Positions 62,661-64,000 of a stretch of DNA of 64,000 bases are shown piece after piece. The position numbers and the translations under genes were made by a program. Source of the stretch: Tolypothrix bouteillei VB521301. GTDB lineage: Bacteria > Cyanobacteriota > Cyanobacteriia > Cyanobacteriales > Nostocaceae. Where the stretch lies: positions 1,892,717 to 1,956,716 of the forward strand of contig NZ_JHEG04000001.1 in assembly GCF_000760695.4 (NCBI RefSeq), in the 5' to 3' direction. The notes below the pieces were generated by a model that saw only the letters and a list, made by a program, of their open reading frames with translations, did not search any database and was not told the DNA's origin. The first letter of the stretch is position 1; each line of letters begins with the position of its first letter.

Positions 62661-63911
62661 TTAAAAAATTTTGCTGGATGTAGTTTGGCTTTTAAAGCCT
62701 AAAGCACGAAAACGTGATTCACGAGAGTTTGTTTCAGCAAGCTTTTTTTCTTTAACATATTTATCTACAATTTTTAGTAAGGCTTCTGGTTCAAATGGCT
62801 TCGTTAAATAATGGGTAGTACCTGCAATTTGACCTCGAAGTTTATCGGAAAATTTATCTCGTGCTGTTACCATAACAATAGGTAATTGCTTAAATCTAGG
62901 AATACTGCGGACTGTGCGACAAAACTCTAATCCGTCAATTTCTGGCATAGTTACATCCAACAGCAAGAGCATAATTGGATGAGTATTCAGCATTTTTAAA
63001 GCTTCTACAGCATTGCTTGCAGAGAAAACTTGGTAGTCTTCAACCAACGCTCTCTTAATAAGAGCCTGTACGACTGGGCTGTCGTCAACACTCAAAACAA
63101 TTGGACGTTCTTGCTCTACAGGAACAGGAACGTCTGGAGTCACAGTTTGAGTTTGGGATGGTGTTAGGAACGTGTTTTCCCTTATAGAAAGCAAATTCGA
63201 GGCTGACCACACTTTGTAGCATTGAGCTAGTTCTAGTGGATCTTGATCTAATTCTTCAGCAATATCTATGAGCGATCGCCTACCATCCACCCTCTCAAGT
63301 AAGTGTTGCTGTTTGTTATTTTCTATGATGGCTCGCCAACGACCGGACAAAATTTGAGGAATAGCCTCCATACTGGGGACGATTGGAGCCAGAGCATCCC
63401 ATTTTTTTTGGCGTTCTCCCACTTCTTGAAGCAGCGCGTACCAGTTCAAGGTATGACCATCAGTTCCGTAACTCAGATCGATCTGTAGTGTATTGTCCAC
63501 CTGCAATTGTCCGGAAAATGAATGGGTTTGTTCCAAGACTTGCGCGACTTGAGTGCGGACGAAGGTTTCAATCTCCTCCCATTTGAATACTCTTATCCGA
63601 ACGATATGTTCTAACAGTTCTCGAAAAGATAAGGGATTTTGTAACTTTTGCGCGGCGTATCTGACAGCTGTATCCGCCCAGCTACTGCTGCACTTTACCC
63701 CAATTTGTCTGGCAAATTCTTGATTGGTGAGAGTTTTTATTCCACCGTAAATAATTTCGCCGTTGTTAAAAACTAAAACACGTTTTCTAGGTTGTTTATC
63801 CGGATGAACGAAGGCGCTGATATCAACTAAGCCACTCACTCGCTGACATCGCAGATCTTCAAGCTCATTCTGTAATTCTCCAGCTTGATATTGTATTTTT
63901 CTTGACATCAT
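62661..63911 (-). CDS. PatA-like response regulator (PATAN/DUF4388 + receiver)
   Basis: A 416-residue protein. The N-terminal PATAN domain (about 1-255) has ELEDLRCQRVSGLVDIS, RKRVLVFNNGEIIYGG and SLIDIAEELDQDPLELAQ; the C-terminal receiver (about 290-410) has LSVDDSPVV and phosphoacceptor Asp in LLLLDVTMPEIDG plus Lys in YLTKPF. This is the PatA architecture of filamentous cyanobacteria, known for heterocyst patterning and, in paralogs, pilus motility. There is no DNA-binding domain. It is the first gene of the chemotaxis operon; 89 bp from its start to the window edge hold no visible gene. Confidence 0.92.
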   Translation of the reverse strand: MMSRKIQYQAGELQNELEDLRCQRVSGLVDISAFVHPDKQPRKRVLVFNNGEIIYGGIKTLTNQEFARQIGVKCSSSWADTAVRYAAQKLQNPLSFRELLEHIVRIRVFKWEEIETFVRTQVAQVLEQTHSFSGQLQVDNTLQIDLSYGTDGHTLNWYALLQEVGERQKKWDALAPIVPSMEAIPQILSGRWRAIIENNKQQHLLERVDGRRSLIDIAEELDQDPLELAQCYKVWSASNLLSIRENTFLTPSQTQTVTPDVPVPVEQERPIVLSVDDSPVVQALIKRALVEDYQVFSASNAVEALKMLNTHPIMLLLLDVTMPEIDGLEFCRTVRSIPRFKQLPIVMVTARDKFSDKLRGQIAGTTHYLTKPFEPEALLKIVDKYVKEKKLAETNSRESRFRALGFKSQTTSSKIF

Positions 63912-64000
63912 CTAAACCCAATTAGCAGGCATATATTTCAACATCAGATCTAGCAAAGTAAAGGCAGAGCCCAATCTGTGTATAATTTTGTAGATAACCT

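Noticed and set aside
1..64000. rRNA and tRNA genes
   Set aside because: No rRNA core motifs or convincing cloverleaf sequences were noticed on either strand; a covariance-model search would be decisive.

Overview
The window looks like chromosomal DNA of a filamentous, probably heterocyst-forming-type cyanobacterium (Nostocales-like). The evidence is the very frequent palindrome GCGATCGC (HIP1), heptanucleotide tandem repeats such as GCTAATG/AATTAGC, other dispersed palindromes of the kind common in Nostoc relatives, a PatA-like response regulator, an RRM protein gene next to rpsU, and hybrid sensor kinases. Coding DNA has moderate to low GC; one gene (40961-41842) is clearly more AT-rich. 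I saw no rRNA, tRNA or CRISPR array.

Layout. (1) 1-7316: an exopolysaccharide locus with the end of a flippase gene, three family 2 glycosyltransferases (two are a tandem duplication) and three nucleotide-sugar enzymes. UDP-glucose dehydrogenase, UDP-glucuronate decarboxylase and a UDP-glucuronate 4-epimerase-like enzyme would give UDP-GlcA, UDP-Xyl and UDP-GalA. (2) 7692-14831: two paralogous histidine kinases flank a secreted GH74 (xyloglucanase-type) beta-propeller protein; the second kinase is followed by a NarL-type regulator. (3) 15689-17708: a WecB/TagA glycosyltransferase, a STAS protein and an initiating sugar-phosphate transferase. (4) 18144-31635: a heptose-glycan locus. It encodes a glycosyltransferase fused to a GmhA-type isomerase, GmhB and a bifunctional HldE, which together cover the steps to ADP-D-glycero-D-manno-heptose, plus an SDR enzyme, four intact GT9 (heptosyltransferase family) genes, one truncated GT9 and several other glycosyltransferases. 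A fifth intact GT9 lies at 41951. Cyanobacterial LPS is generally reported to lack heptose, so the product of this locus is the most intriguing question in the window.

(5) 31636-37399: a frameshifted YkgJ-type cysteine-cluster gene, then a metal-handling group: a CbtB-like small membrane protein, an unrecognised membrane protein, and a divergent SmtB/ZiaR-type repressor and P1B metal ATPase with a palindromic operator between them. (6) 37708-40679: a DUF4058 gene on the minus strand split by a complete group II intron (reverse transcriptase/maturase/HNH) inserted in the opposite orientation, so RNA splicing cannot repair the host gene. (7) 40961-49000: an AT-rich TauD/CAS-like dioxygenase, a GT9, a YihY/BrkB membrane protein, a large hybrid histidine kinase and a topoisomerase IB. 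(8) 49188-55347: an SLH-FAS1 surface protein, an RRM RNA-binding protein, rpsU separated from it by dispersed repeats, and a MarR/ABC-2 exporter cluster with a MITE-like element. (9) 55548-63911: a chemotaxis-like operon on the minus strand, in transcription order a PatA-like regulator, a double CheW, an MCP, CheA-REC and CheB, ending with a phosphodiester glycosidase-domain protein.

Repeats shape the glycan loci. Heptamer arrays supply stop codons and start-codon leaders for several glycosyltransferase genes, C/G-rich intergenic-type sequence has entered three glycan-gene reading frames, and two MITE-like elements share an interior sequence.
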